48,870 bases of DNA from Dethiosulfatibacter sp. (GCA_019084435.1 JAHRFV010000146.1:1-48870), one strand, 5' to 3'; shown: positions 8,063 through 16,959, counted from the stretch's first letter. Program-made: numbers and translations. Notes: generated by a model not told the origin, from the sequence alone.

Positions 8063-8995
8063 TTACTTGGCAATTTTATATTGCTTATGATCTGTTATTA
8101 TAGTTTTTGAACTTATTTGATCAGATTCTCGTGTGATATTTAGAAGAACAACAGAAGTAATAATGATTAGCATTCCCCAAAATTGACGCATTTGAACTGG
8201 CTTGTTGTAAAAAACTAAGTTAACAAGAACAGTAACAACTGGAACCATATTGTTGAACACATTTGTTGTCGTGACGCCAAGCTCTTTTATAGCCACTACA
8301 TAAAAAGCATAACTCAAACAGGCGTTCAATAGCATTAGATTGCTTAGATGTATCCATTGAACTTGAGATAATGCAGACAGTTGAATTGGATATAGAATCA
8401 AAAAAATACATGAACTGACGAAAGCCCCTAGTGATTGAACCATAAAAGTTTCAGTCACAGGATATCGTTTATAATACGGATCAGCTAGAAAACAAAAAGC
8501 GACCCAAGCTAACATGGCAACGATAAGATAAATATAACCCAATACATTGATCGCTATTCCGGTTTCATTTAAGCCGATAACAAAATATACCCCAAAGACA
8601 GACCCCAGTATACATATTGTTTTGAGTTTTGTTAAAGCCTTTTGAAATAAAAACCGATCCACCAGTAAACAAATCACTGGTATGATAGCTAAGAGTATTG
8701 AAGCGGTAGACGAATCTACTCTTTGAAGGCCATAATTGATCAGAACACCATATAAGCTAATGCCGATAATCCCAGTAATAAAAAGACCCACGAAATCTTT
8801 TCTATTGATGGTAAATTTCTTTCTAATCAGAAAATTGTAACAAACTAAAAGAACTGTTACGAAGAGAAACTGGATAGCCGTCAACGAACCTGGATGAATT
8901 ACTGACACCAGAACCTCTCTAGATATAAAACCCATTCCCCAGATTATGGAAGCAAGTGTGATTGCTAAAAGTGCTAATACTTTATTGATTTTCAT
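8063..8995 (-). CDS. DMT-superfamily transporter (EamA family)
   Basis: A 310-residue membrane protein with about ten hydrophobic segments in two EamA repeats (residues about 8-145 and 155-290). The repeat signatures include IIWGMGFISREVLV near the start, DSSTASILLAIIPVICLL at the end of repeat one and FNNMVPVVTVLVNLVF in repeat two. EamA proteins export or import metabolites such as amino acids and related compounds; the substrate is not deducible. The gene lies 49 bases downstream of the sigma-54 activator on the same strand and is probably co-transcribed with it. It could therefore move a metabolite of the divergent operon at 10853, which is inference from position only. Confidence 0.85.
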   Translation of the reverse strand: MKINKVLALLAITLASIIWGMGFISREVLVSVIHPGSLTAIQFLFVTVLLVCYNFLIRKKFTINRKDFVGLFITGIIGISLYGVLINYGLQRVDSSTASILLAIIPVICLLVDRFLFQKALTKLKTICILGSVFGVYFVIGLNETGIAINVLGYIYLIVAMLAWVAFCFLADPYYKRYPVTETFMVQSLGAFVSSCIFLILYPIQLSALSQVQWIHLSNLMLLNACLSYAFYVVAIKELGVTTTNVFNNMVPVVTVLVNLVFYNKPVQMRQFWGMLIIITSVVLLNITRESDQISSKTIITDHKQYKIAK

Positions 8996-9044
8996 TTTTC
9001 TCCTTATGCATAAGATGCTTCAGTTTTGTTTATTGTATATCAGA

Positions 9045-10415
9045 TCAAGTTTCTTGGTTATTAACATATTTTCTTATCAGTTTATTAGCTCTAGTTTGAC
9101 TTATTCTGAGTTGTTCAGCAACATTTCTTGAGGTTTTATGTTCTTCGTAAGCTTTTCTGATGAGATATCCTTCGTAAGAGCTTGTTTTCTCGTCGAAAGA
9201 CATATTATCATCATCTTCATCGTCTTGAACTGCTTGGTCTTCTATGCCGAACATTGACATAGGTAATTGATTACGTCCAATTATAACGGTATCTGAAGTA
9301 AGCACTAGCCTTTCTATGACATGTTTTAATTCTCTTATATTTCCTCTCCAATAGTGATTTATCAAGATATCAAGGGCACCATCAGACATGTTTCTTTTCA
9401 TGCTGTATTTATCAGATATCTCTTTAATAAAATGAGATACAAGGTGCGGAATATCCTCTTTACGCTTTCTTAGTGGAGGAATATAGAGTTCTACAACATT
9501 TAATCTATAATATAGATCCTCCCGAAAAAAACCAAGTTTCACAAGATTCTTTAATGATTTATTTGTAGCAGCTATGATTCTAACATCTACCTTTATTGGC
9601 GTAGTTCCACCTACTGGAATAAATTCTTTTTCCTGCACAACATGGAGTATTTTAGCTTGGGCAGATAGTGGCAATTCGGATACTTCATCTAGCAAGAGAG
9701 TTCCTCCATCTGCCAAACAAACTAATCCTTTTTTCCCAGATTGATTAGCGCCTGTAAAAGCTCCCTTAGAGTAGCCAAAAAGTTCAGATTCTATTAGTTC
9801 GCTAGGAAGACTTGCACAGTTAACTGATATTAAAGGTTTATCCTTTCTTGGACTTGAAAAATGCATGTGATTAGCTAGGTGTGTTTTACCAACACCAGTT
9901 TCACCAGTTATTATGCAAGTAGCATCTACCTTGCTTATTTTTGTAGCTAACGAATAGATTTTTTTCATAGAATTGCTTTTAAAAACATAACTTTTAGAAT
10001 TATAGTTATCAATTGAAGAATCAGATTCAAGTTGATCATTGTAAAGAGCTATTTCCTGTATATCATCCCGTACATTCATGATAACGAATTCAATATTATC
10101 TTTATCATCAAAAATTGGTGCTGCGATTGTCAATACTTCCATTCCATTGGCTAGAGTCTGTTTTGCCCCATAAACTTGCTTGTCCTTATACATTGGTGTT
10201 AAAAAACTAGGACTCCACCACTCTTCTCTTGAAAAATCGAAAGAAGTTTTGCCTATCATTTCATCTTGAGTTGCTCCATAGTGGCGTGCACAGGCTTTGT
10301 TTACATATAAAAGTTTATAGTTATTGTCAGTTATATATACTTCATCATACATATTGTCTATGATTCTGAAAAATGTTTGAAAATCAAATCCATATATTTT
10401 TTCTTTTTCAACCAT
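9045..10415 (-). CDS. Sigma-54-dependent transcriptional activator with PAS sensor domain
   Basis: A 456-residue regulator with three parts. Residues about 12-120 form a PAS domain (IDNMYDEVYITDNNYKLLYV then a GKTSFDF segment) that should sense a small ligand or redox state. Residues about 145-370 are the AAA+ core that remodels sigma-54 RNA polymerase, with Walker A GETGVGKT at 171-178, the sigma-54 contact loop GAFTGA at 218-223 and Walker B LLLDE at 240-244. The C-terminal helix-turn-helix (SRNVAEQLRISQTRANKLI) binds DNA upstream of its target promoter. It lacks a receiver domain, so it is not a two-component partner. The gene diverges from the operon at 10853, which has a -24/-12 promoter, so that operon is its evident target. 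Confidence 0.93.
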   Translation of the reverse strand: MVEKEKIYGFDFQTFFRIIDNMYDEVYITDNNYKLLYVNKACARHYGATQDEMIGKTSFDFSREEWWSPSFLTPMYKDKQVYGAKQTLANGMEVLTIAAPIFDDKDNIEFVIMNVRDDIQEIALYNDQLESDSSIDNYNSKSYVFKSNSMKKIYSLATKISKVDATCIITGETGVGKTHLANHMHFSSPRKDKPLISVNCASLPSELIESELFGYSKGAFTGANQSGKKGLVCLADGGTLLLDEVSELPLSAQAKILHVVQEKEFIPVGGTTPIKVDVRIIAATNKSLKNLVKLGFFREDLYYRLNVVELYIPPLRKRKEDIPHLVSHFIKEISDKYSMKRNMSDGALDILINHYWRGNIRELKHVIERLVLTSDTVIIGRNQLPMSMFGIEDQAVQDDEDDDNMSFDEKTSSYEGYLIRKAYEEHKTSRNVAEQLRISQTRANKLIRKYVNNQET

Positions 10416-10514
10416 GCTAGCACCTCAAATGAGTTATTATTAATTCACATCATATAGTAGTCATTTTACTTGAAAAACATCGATGATGCAATTTGGTTAT
10501 ATATTTCACAAACG

Positions 10515-10560
10515 AGTTATAACTGGACTGGTTTTAATGCCAATGAGTTAAAAACGACTC
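10515..10560. promoter_or_regulatory. Possible upstream activator sites for the sigma-54 regulator
   Basis: A perfect 10-base palindrome AGTTATAACT at 10515-10524 and a related imperfect dyad GAGTTAAAAACGACTC at 10545-10560 lie about 190-230 bases upstream of the sigma-54 promoter. Both begin GAGTTA and are spaced 31 bases apart start to start, close to three helical turns. Position and spacing suit enhancer sites for the adjacent activator; binding is inferred. Confidence 0.4.
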
Positions 10561-10742
10561 AATTATAATGTGAGGACTAAGCGCAGATGAATTATCATCA
10601 GTTGATTAAAATGAAATCTATTTTTAAGAGATGAACATAAAACATTCTAAATTGGCGATAATTACCTTTAAATAAGATACAAATCTTAATAAGAAAATAG
10701 ATGGAGACTCAGCTTATTTCATTTTTTATAGAATTTCAAATC

Positions 10743-10758
10743 TGGCATATTAATTGCA
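10743..10758 (+). promoter_or_regulatory. Sigma-54 (-24/-12) promoter of the BKACE operon
   Basis: TGGCAT at 10743-10748, five bases, then TTGCA at 10754-10758. The invariant GG and GC are ten bases apart, as sigma-54 holoenzyme requires. Transcription would begin near 10769, about 84 bases before the BKACE start codon. The adjacent divergent gene encodes a sigma-54 activator, which strongly supports the site. Confidence 0.85.
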
Positions 10759-10852
10759 AGTTAAGTAGCAAACAATTAAACAACTAATGGTGTAATACAA
10801 AATTAAAATTAAAAATTGTTTGCATCTAATAATGAATTCGGAGGACAAATAA

Positions 10853-11755
10853 ATGGAAATGAAGAAAAAGGTTGCACTCACATGTGCTTTGACTGGTTCA
10901 GGAGACTCCCATCTGAAGCATCCTAACATACCAAAATCACCTGAAGAAATAGCGGCAGCTGCGGTTGAAGCGACGAAAGCAGGTGCTTCAATAATTCATA
11001 TGCATGTAAGAGATCCTAAAACAGGCGCACCGTGCAGAGATATTGAGTTATATCAAGAAACAGTTAGGCTTATAAGAGATGCGGATGTGGACGTATGCAT
11101 TAACATTACAACTGGAATGGGCGGAGATTGGACTCCCGATAAAAACAATCCATTGATGCCGGGACCAGGTTCAGACATGATAACACCTGCGGAACGAATG
11201 GAGCATATATTAAGATGCAGACCTGAGATCAGTACCCTTGACTGTGGCAGCATCAATTGGGGGCAGAATCTATTATATATTGCGACATATGAGCAATTGA
11301 GAGAATCTGCAAGATTAATTCAGGGAACAGGAGTTACACCAGAAGTTGAAGCTTTTGATCTTGGGTTTATGTGGCAAGCAAATGATCTTTTAAAAGAAGG
11401 ATTACTTCCTAACAACACTTTGTTCCAGCTTTGCGTAGGAATTCCGTATGGCGTTAAATCTACAACACTTGCTGTGGTTGCAATGAGAGATCTTGTTCCT
11501 CAAGGACATCATTGGGCTGGATTTGGAATCGGAAAAGAAGAATTTCCAATGTTGGCACTGATGTATCTAATGGGAGGAAATGTAAGAGTAGGCCTTGAAG
11601 ATAACATCTATATATCTAAAGGTGAGTTTGCGACAAATGGTCTGTTGGTGGAAAAAGGAAAGTCGATAATTGAGAGTCTTGGTGGTGAAATAATGACGCC
11701 ACAGGAAGCAAGGAAAGCATTCGGTCTCGTTAAACAAAAGCCTCAGTTTAGATAG
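10853..11755 (+). CDS. Beta-keto acid cleavage enzyme (BKACE, DUF849), dehydrocarnitine-type candidate
   Basis: A 300-residue TIM-barrel enzyme of the 3-keto-5-aminohexanoate cleavage family. These enzymes join a beta-keto acid with acetyl-CoA and release acetoacetate plus a new CoA ester. The metal-binding His pair is H49 and H51 in IIHMHVRDP; other family segments are NITTGMGGD, TLDCGSINWG, TPEVEAFDLG, WAGFGIG and VRVGLEDN. The TLDCG-NFG and IPYG-type segments remind me of the dehydrocarnitine-cleaving members of Pseudomonas, from memory and not from a search. It is the first gene behind the sigma-54 promoter and precedes two CoA transferases, a dehydrogenase and a CaiT-like carrier, a set that fits a carnitine or related betaine substrate. 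GGAGG lies eight bases before ATG 10853. Confidence 0.87.
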   Translation: MEMKKKVALTCALTGSGDSHLKHPNIPKSPEEIAAAAVEATKAGASIIHMHVRDPKTGAPCRDIELYQETVRLIRDADVDVCINITTGMGGDWTPDKNNPLMPGPGSDMITPAERMEHILRCRPEISTLDCGSINWGQNLLYIATYEQLRESARLIQGTGVTPEVEAFDLGFMWQANDLLKEGLLPNNTLFQLCVGIPYGVKSTTLAVVAMRDLVPQGHHWAGFGIGKEEFPMLALMYLMGGNVRVGLEDNIYISKGEFATNGLLVEKGKSIIESLGGEIMTPQEARKAFGLVKQKPQFR

Positions 11756-11825
11756 AATGCGAAGAACGCCATCATTAGAGTATAAGAATTTATATAATAA
11801 ATAATATGAACGTAAAGGAGTCAGG

Positions 11826-13034
11826 ATGAAGCCATTATTAGGTATTAGAATTGTAGATTTCACACAGGCTCATGCAGGAAGTCTCGCAACTATGCTTTTG
11901 GCTGATTTTGGAGCTGAAGTCATAAAAATTGAAAGAGCAGGAGTTGGCGATCTGGCGAGATATTGGGAACCTATGATCGGAGACGATAGTGGATACTATG
12001 CGTACTTGAATAGGAATAAAAAAAGTGTCGCTATAAATGCACAAGAAAAAGAAGGTAAAGAAATAATTCTTAATCTAATAAAGAATGCAGATGTCGTATG
12101 TGAAAATTTCAAATTCGGAAGTATGGAGAAAATGGGGTTTGATTATGAAAGCATCAAAAAAATCAATCCAGAGGTAATTTACGCTTCTTTGAGTGGATTT
12201 GGAAAAACGGGTGAAATGAAGAATGCAAATGGTCTAGACATCAACTTACAAGCAATGAGTGGCATTATGGATAGAACAGGTTTTCCAGATAAAACCCCTA
12301 CAAGAGTAGGGGTAGCTCTTGGAGACCATCTCAGTGGGATGTATATGGCTACAGCAGTTAACCTGGCAATTATTAATAAAATGAATACAGGTAAAGGACA
12401 GAAAATAGATATTGCAATATTGGACAGTTTATTTTCAGTTCTTGAAGAGGCTCAAATAACTTATGAGCTAACGGGAAAATCTCTCAGCAGATCAGGCAAT
12501 CGTTATCTTTCGTTGGCGCCTTATGATACTTTAAAGGCCATAGATGGATATGTTACGATCGCTGTTACAAATGAAAAACAATGGAGATTGTTTTGCGATA
12601 CTTTCAATCTGAATGAAATGTATAATAATGAGCATTACAAAACAAACGAATTGCGTATCAAGAATTACGAGCAAAAACTTAAACCCGAACTTGAAAAAAC
12701 ATTTGCATCACTATCGAAACATGAGATTGAAAAAAAACTGAATGAAGCTGGCATTTCTTCAAGTGCTGTCAAAAGTGTAGATGAAGCTATCAATAATGAA
12801 CAGATAAAAGATAGAGACAGTATAAAAGAAGTGAATGATAAGAAACTTGGCAAAGTAATGTTTCCAGGAATAGCCATTCATATGTCAGAAACGCCAGGAA
12901 GCATTGAAAATACAGCGCCTTTAATGGGAGAAGACACAGTTTATTACTTGAAAATGATTGGATATACAGATGACGAAGTGTTAGCTCTCAAGGATTCTGG
13001 CATCATTGAAACAAACGAGGTGTCGAAGTTATGA
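11826..13034 (+). CDS. Class III (CaiB/BaiF family) CoA transferase, catalytic-Asp copy
   Basis: A 402-residue family III CoA transferase. Members swap CoA between acids through an aspartyl-CoA thioester. The N-terminal IRIVDFTQAHAGSLATMLLA and DFGAEVIKIERAGVGD segments are typical, and the catalytic Asp aligns with Asp167 in VALGDHLSGMY. The protein is closely related along its length to the next gene, so the pair arose by duplication. Start ATG 11826 follows AAAGGAG. In the pathway inferred here, it would move CoA from the betainyl-CoA made by BKACE to acetoacetate or to the incoming acid. A role directly on carnitine, as for CaiB, is an alternative. It overlaps the following gene by four bases. 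Confidence 0.88.
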   Translation: MKPLLGIRIVDFTQAHAGSLATMLLADFGAEVIKIERAGVGDLARYWEPMIGDDSGYYAYLNRNKKSVAINAQEKEGKEIILNLIKNADVVCENFKFGSMEKMGFDYESIKKINPEVIYASLSGFGKTGEMKNANGLDINLQAMSGIMDRTGFPDKTPTRVGVALGDHLSGMYMATAVNLAIINKMNTGKGQKIDIAILDSLFSVLEEAQITYELTGKSLSRSGNRYLSLAPYDTLKAIDGYVTIAVTNEKQWRLFCDTFNLNEMYNNEHYKTNELRIKNYEQKLKPELEKTFASLSKHEIEKKLNEAGISSSAVKSVDEAINNEQIKDRDSIKEVNDKKLGKVMFPGIAIHMSETPGSIENTAPLMGEDTVYYLKMIGYTDDEVLALKDSGIIETNEVSKL

Positions 13035-14218
13035 GTATATTAAGCGGAGTAAAAGTCATTGATTTAACACAAGCTTATGCTGGTCCGTTCTGCACCCTTC
13101 AACTGGCAGATTTTGGGGCAATTGTTATAAAAATTGAAAGGAAAGGAGTCGGTGATGTCAGCAGATACTGGGAGCCTATAGTTGATGGACAAAGCGGCTA
13201 TTTTGCTTCGATTAATAGAAATAAACACAGTATGGAAATAGATATTACATCTAAAGAAGGTCATGAAATCATAATGAAAATGATTGAAGAAGCTGATATA
13301 GTGATTGAGTCTTCGAAACCTGGAACAATGGAAAAACTCAAACTCTCATATGAAGAGATCAAAAAGATAAACCCTGAAATCATATATGCATCAATTTCAG
13401 GATATGGTCAGACCGGAATAATGAAGTCTTATGCAGCTTATGACAACGTCATTCAGTCAATGAGCGGTGTAATGGATATGACGGGTTTTCCGGATATGCC
13501 TCCTGTAAAGGCTGGACCAGCCATATCTGAATCATTAGCTGGTCTTAATGCGACTTTGGGTGTGCTTATGGCATATATAAGCAAGTTAAAAACGGGTAAA
13601 GGACAAAGAGTAGATGTATCTATGCTGGATTCTTTAATGGCGACTCTCGAAAGCCCAATACTTATGCATTCAATGTTGAACAAAAGGGTTACGAGATGTG
13701 GAAACAATGACGCTTCTACCCTTGTTCCTTATGATGTATATGAATGCAAAGACGGATATTTTTCTGTAGGGTTGGCAGGTGAAAATGGTTGGGACAGTTT
13801 CTGCAAGATTATAGGCAAAATGGAGTATGTAAATCATTCAAGGTTTAAAACAAATGCATTAAGATGTTTAAACTTTTCGGAGATTGATACTATAATAAGA
13901 GAATTCATGATTGGCAAAACAAAAGATGAGCTTACTCAACTATTTACCGCAGAGAATATTCCAAATGCTCCAGTAATGACTGTAGAAGAAATAATGAAGC
14001 ATAAGCAAATTCAAGACCGGGAAATGCTTGTGGAAATAGAAGAAAAAACTTTGGGGAAATATAGAGTAGTTGGTAATCCAATGAAACTAGATCGAACTCC
14101 TGCTTGTATCAAAAAAGCTTCTCCGAGACTGGGAGAAGATACAGATTATATACTAAGGGAACATGGTTTGACGGATATCGAAATACATAAGCTTAGAAAA
14201 GAAGGAATAATTACGTAA
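13031..14218 (+). CDS. Class III (CaiB/BaiF family) CoA transferase, paralogue with Glu at the catalytic position
   Basis: A 395-residue paralogue of the preceding transferase with the same opening (VKVIDLTQAYAGPFCTLQLA) and colinear motifs. At the place where the first copy has the catalytic Asp167 (ALGDHLSG), this protein has Glu167 (AISESLAG; codon GAA). Loss of the Asp suggests either a non-catalytic partner subunit or altered chemistry. Paired transferases with one catalytic subunit are known in this family, for example the BbsE/BbsF benzylsuccinate enzyme. The start overlaps the stop of the first copy (ATGA), which favours equal synthesis and a heteromeric complex. It cannot be excluded that it works alone on another acid with Glu as nucleophile. 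Confidence 0.85.
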   Translation: MSILSGVKVIDLTQAYAGPFCTLQLADFGAIVIKIERKGVGDVSRYWEPIVDGQSGYFASINRNKHSMEIDITSKEGHEIIMKMIEEADIVIESSKPGTMEKLKLSYEEIKKINPEIIYASISGYGQTGIMKSYAAYDNVIQSMSGVMDMTGFPDMPPVKAGPAISESLAGLNATLGVLMAYISKLKTGKGQRVDVSMLDSLMATLESPILMHSMLNKRVTRCGNNDASTLVPYDVYECKDGYFSVGLAGENGWDSFCKIIGKMEYVNHSRFKTNALRCLNFSEIDTIIREFMIGKTKDELTQLFTAENIPNAPVMTVEEIMKHKQIQDREMLVEIEEKTLGKYRVVGNPMKLDRTPACIKKASPRLGEDTDYILREHGLTDIEIHKLRKEGIIT

Positions 14219-14283
14219 TACAAACGGATCATATGCAAAATTGTTGTAAGAAAGTACTGAAATGATGACATTGGGAGGTAAAT

Positions 14284-15315
14284 ATGAAAGCAGCTCTTAT
14301 TGGAGCAGGTTCTATCGGAACGATACTTGGCGCATTGGTAGCTAAAAGTGGTAAGGATATTGTGCTGATCGATAACCATAAAGAACATGTTGAAGCATTG
14401 AATAAATACGGGGCTAGAATTACAGGGCATCTAAATGAAACGATACCTGTGAAAGCCATTACTCCAGACCAGATGGAAGGAAAATATGATTTAATTATTT
14501 CACTCACTAAACAAACCACAATTAGAGAGTCTTTGAATAGTGCCAAGTTGTTCATGCATGATGAAACGATAGTCTTAACACTGCAAAATGGTATTCCTGA
14601 GGACATATCTAAAGAAATTGTTGGAGAAAAAAGGGTTATGGGAGGAGGTGTGGAGTTTTCAGCAACCTGGTTAAAACCTGGTGTGTCGGAGTTAACCTGT
14701 CCAGTACTTTCTTGTGGAATAACATTTGGAAGAATTAATGGTGAAATAGATGATAAAGTTAAAGAAGTTCAAGATTTCTTTTCAGGGCTAATGCATGTTG
14801 AAGTCGTAGATAATCTTTTAGGAATGAGATATACAAAATTAACTGATAATTCTGTATTTAGCGCATTACCAACTGCTTTGAATTGTGATGTTGGTAAGGT
14901 ATTGGACAGTGAAGCTGCAATGAGAGTGATAGCCCATTTAGGAATGGAAGCTGCCGAAATCATTAGCGCATTGGGTATAAGACCGGTTAAATTATTTGGA
15001 TTAGAGCCTTTGAAAGAGAATCTTTGTTTTAAGAACGAGATGGAAATGGAAAGGGTTATTAAAGACTACTGGACACCCATCTATACACCTTATAGAGACC
15101 AAATAGCTAGTATGCTACAAGATATTAGGCATGGAAAAAAATGTGAAATCAACTTTATAAATGGAAAATTCGTAGAAAAGGGAAAAGAATTGGGAATCAA
15201 AACACCTTATATGGAAAAAGTAGTGGAAATCATTACAAAACTACAGGATGGAGAACTTAGTTTAGAGAATGCCTGGAATAATCTCAACTTGTTTGATATT
15301 CCTAGATTAGATTAA
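14284..15315 (+). CDS. Ketopantoate reductase-family (ApbA/PanE) dehydrogenase
   Basis: A 343-residue NAD(P)-dependent oxidoreductase. The nucleotide-binding motif GAGSIG is at residues 7-12; the family's catalytic Lys and supporting Asn fit Lys185 and Asn189 in YTKLTDNSVFS. True PanE reduces ketopantoate for pantothenate synthesis, but no vanillate or pantothenate gene is near. Inside an operon with BKACE, CoA transferases and a CaiT-like carrier, it more likely oxidises a 3-hydroxy acid to the 3-keto acid that BKACE needs, for example carnitine to 3-dehydrocarnitine. Known carnitine dehydrogenases belong to the 3-hydroxyacyl-CoA dehydrogenase family, so this would be a different protein family doing that step. 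The role is inference; the family is secure. GGAGG precedes ATG 14284. Confidence 0.82.
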   Translation: MKAALIGAGSIGTILGALVAKSGKDIVLIDNHKEHVEALNKYGARITGHLNETIPVKAITPDQMEGKYDLIISLTKQTTIRESLNSAKLFMHDETIVLTLQNGIPEDISKEIVGEKRVMGGGVEFSATWLKPGVSELTCPVLSCGITFGRINGEIDDKVKEVQDFFSGLMHVEVVDNLLGMRYTKLTDNSVFSALPTALNCDVGKVLDSEAAMRVIAHLGMEAAEIISALGIRPVKLFGLEPLKENLCFKNEMEMERVIKDYWTPIYTPYRDQIASMLQDIRHGKKCEINFINGKFVEKGKELGIKTPYMEKVVEIITKLQDGELSLENAWNNLNLFDIPRLD

Positions 15316-15381
15316 AAAAGTTTTATGTTTTCATCAATTTTTTAAAAGTTGTTCTATTACAAAATTTTAAGGAGAGATATT

Positions 15382-16959
15382 ATGGAGAAAAAAGCAAAAG
15401 TTAAAGAAATATCCGCTCAAGTGGACAAACCGTTATTCTTTTCAGCAGCAGGATTAATACTTGTTTTAGTTGTATTCATGGTTATTTTTGAATCAAGCTC
15501 AGGCGTGGTACTACAGAGGGCATTTGATTTTCTTACAGATCAAATGGGAGCGGTTTATATCTGGGGAACTCTGATCAGCGGCGGTTTTATTGCTTGGTTG
15601 GCATTTGGAAAATACAAAGACGTGAAATTTGGTGGGCCGGATGCAATGCCGGAATTCAAAACATTTAGCTGGATTGCAATGTTCTTTTGTTCAGGAATTG
15701 GCACATCTCTATTAGCCTGGGCCTCAAAAGAATGGTATTATTTTTATTCATCACCACCATTTGGAATTGAAGCTTTAACATCTCAAGCAGCGGACTATGG
15801 AATGGCATACGCCATGTTTCATTGGGGTGTCTTAGGATGGGTAATTTATGCTATTATGGCATTTCCTATTGGATATGCTTATCATAATAGAAAATATAAA
15901 AATTTGAGATTCAGCACATCTTGTATTGGTGTTATTGGGGAAAAGAATGCTAAGGGAGTCCTTGGAAAATTCATTGACTTTTTACTTATATTTGGCTTAA
16001 TGGGAGCTAATGCAACATCTCTGGCATCAGGGACACCGATGCTTGCTGCAGCATGTGCCAGATTTTTAGGCATACCGCATACTTTTACAGTTGATGTTGT
16101 TGTCATAGTGATCTGGACAGCAATTTTTACAACGTCAGTAACATTGGGACTGAAAAAAGGAATCAAGGTTTTAAGTGATATAAATGTTGTTTTAGTAATG
16201 GTTATTTGCAGTATGATATTAGTCATTGGGCCAACTTGGTTTATTGTGAACAATTTTACAAATAGTATGGGAATTATGACTTCAGAGTTTTTCAAAATGG
16301 CATTCTACACAGACCCAGTGGCTAAAAGCATGTTTCCACAATGGTGGACTGTATTCTATTGGGCGTGGTATTTTGCATACGCACCGTATATGGGTGCATT
16401 CATAGCCAGAATTTCAAAAGGAAGAACATTTAGAGAAGTTGCCTTTGGTGTTGTTATGGGTGGATCGTTAGGTTGTTGGTTATTCCATGCAATCTTTGGT
16501 GGAAACGCTCTATATAATCAGATCAATGGACTATTTGATTTTGGAAGTGTATTATCAAGCTCAGGTGATGCTGCTGCTATTGTAGGTTCTCTTATGGTTC
16601 TACCTGGCAGCTCAATACTACTTGTTCTCTTCATTTTTGTTGGATTTGTGTATTCCGCAACAACAATTGATTCATCAGCATATACTATGGCATCTGTCTC
16701 TTCTAAGGACATATCAGGAGATGCAGAACCCGCATGGTGGAATAGAATGTTTTGGGCACTCATGTTGGGAGGTCTAGCACTCGTTGTAATGAACATCGGA
16801 GGCTTGGTACCTATTAAGACAACGTCCTTGGTTGTTGCTTTCCCAATTCTAATATTTGTAATGGTTGCGCTGGTATCCATGAATCGATGGCTAAAGGAAG
16901 ATAAACCACACTTGGATAAAGCGACAGACAATGAAGACGATAGAATCAATTTAGCTTAA
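15382..16959 (+). CDS. BCCT-family carrier resembling CaiT (carnitine/betaine)
   Basis: A 525-residue carrier with about twelve membrane segments, of the betaine/choline/carnitine family. The tryptophan box WTVFYWAWYFAYAPYMGAFI runs from residue 322. Other segments recall CaiT: SSPPFGIE near 123, FHWG at 146, GEKNAKGVLG near 186, GIPHT near 230 and FYTDPVAK near 308. Met337 falls at the place I recall as the substrate-binding Met331 of CaiT. That would fit a carnitine:product antiporter or a carnitine importer. The start is ATG 15382 with AAGGAGAG upstream; an upstream TTG at 15349 lacks a ribosome site. It ends the operon, followed by a terminator at 17035. Alternatives are uptake of glycine betaine or choline as osmoprotectant, less likely under sigma-54 control. 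Confidence 0.88.
   Translation: MEKKAKVKEISAQVDKPLFFSAAGLILVLVVFMVIFESSSGVVLQRAFDFLTDQMGAVYIWGTLISGGFIAWLAFGKYKDVKFGGPDAMPEFKTFSWIAMFFCSGIGTSLLAWASKEWYYFYSSPPFGIEALTSQAADYGMAYAMFHWGVLGWVIYAIMAFPIGYAYHNRKYKNLRFSTSCIGVIGEKNAKGVLGKFIDFLLIFGLMGANATSLASGTPMLAAACARFLGIPHTFTVDVVVIVIWTAIFTTSVTLGLKKGIKVLSDINVVLVMVICSMILVIGPTWFIVNNFTNSMGIMTSEFFKMAFYTDPVAKSMFPQWWTVFYWAWYFAYAPYMGAFIARISKGRTFREVAFGVVMGGSLGCWLFHAIFGGNALYNQINGLFDFGSVLSSSGDAAAIVGSLMVLPGSSILLVLFIFVGFVYSATTIDSSAYTMASVSSKDISGDAEPAWWNRMFWALMLGGLALVVMNIGGLVPIKTTSLVVAFPILIFVMVALVSMNRWLKEDKPHLDKATDNEDDRINLA

Noticed and set aside
13031..14218. The second CoA transferase as a pseudogene because of the missing catalytic Asp
   Set aside because: The frame is full length, colinear with its paralogue and well conserved; a supporting-subunit role is more likely.
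14284..15315. Annotation as panE for pantothenate synthesis
   Set aside because: The family fits, but the gene sits inside a sigma-54-controlled catabolic operon with no pantothenate genes, so the symbol would mislead.
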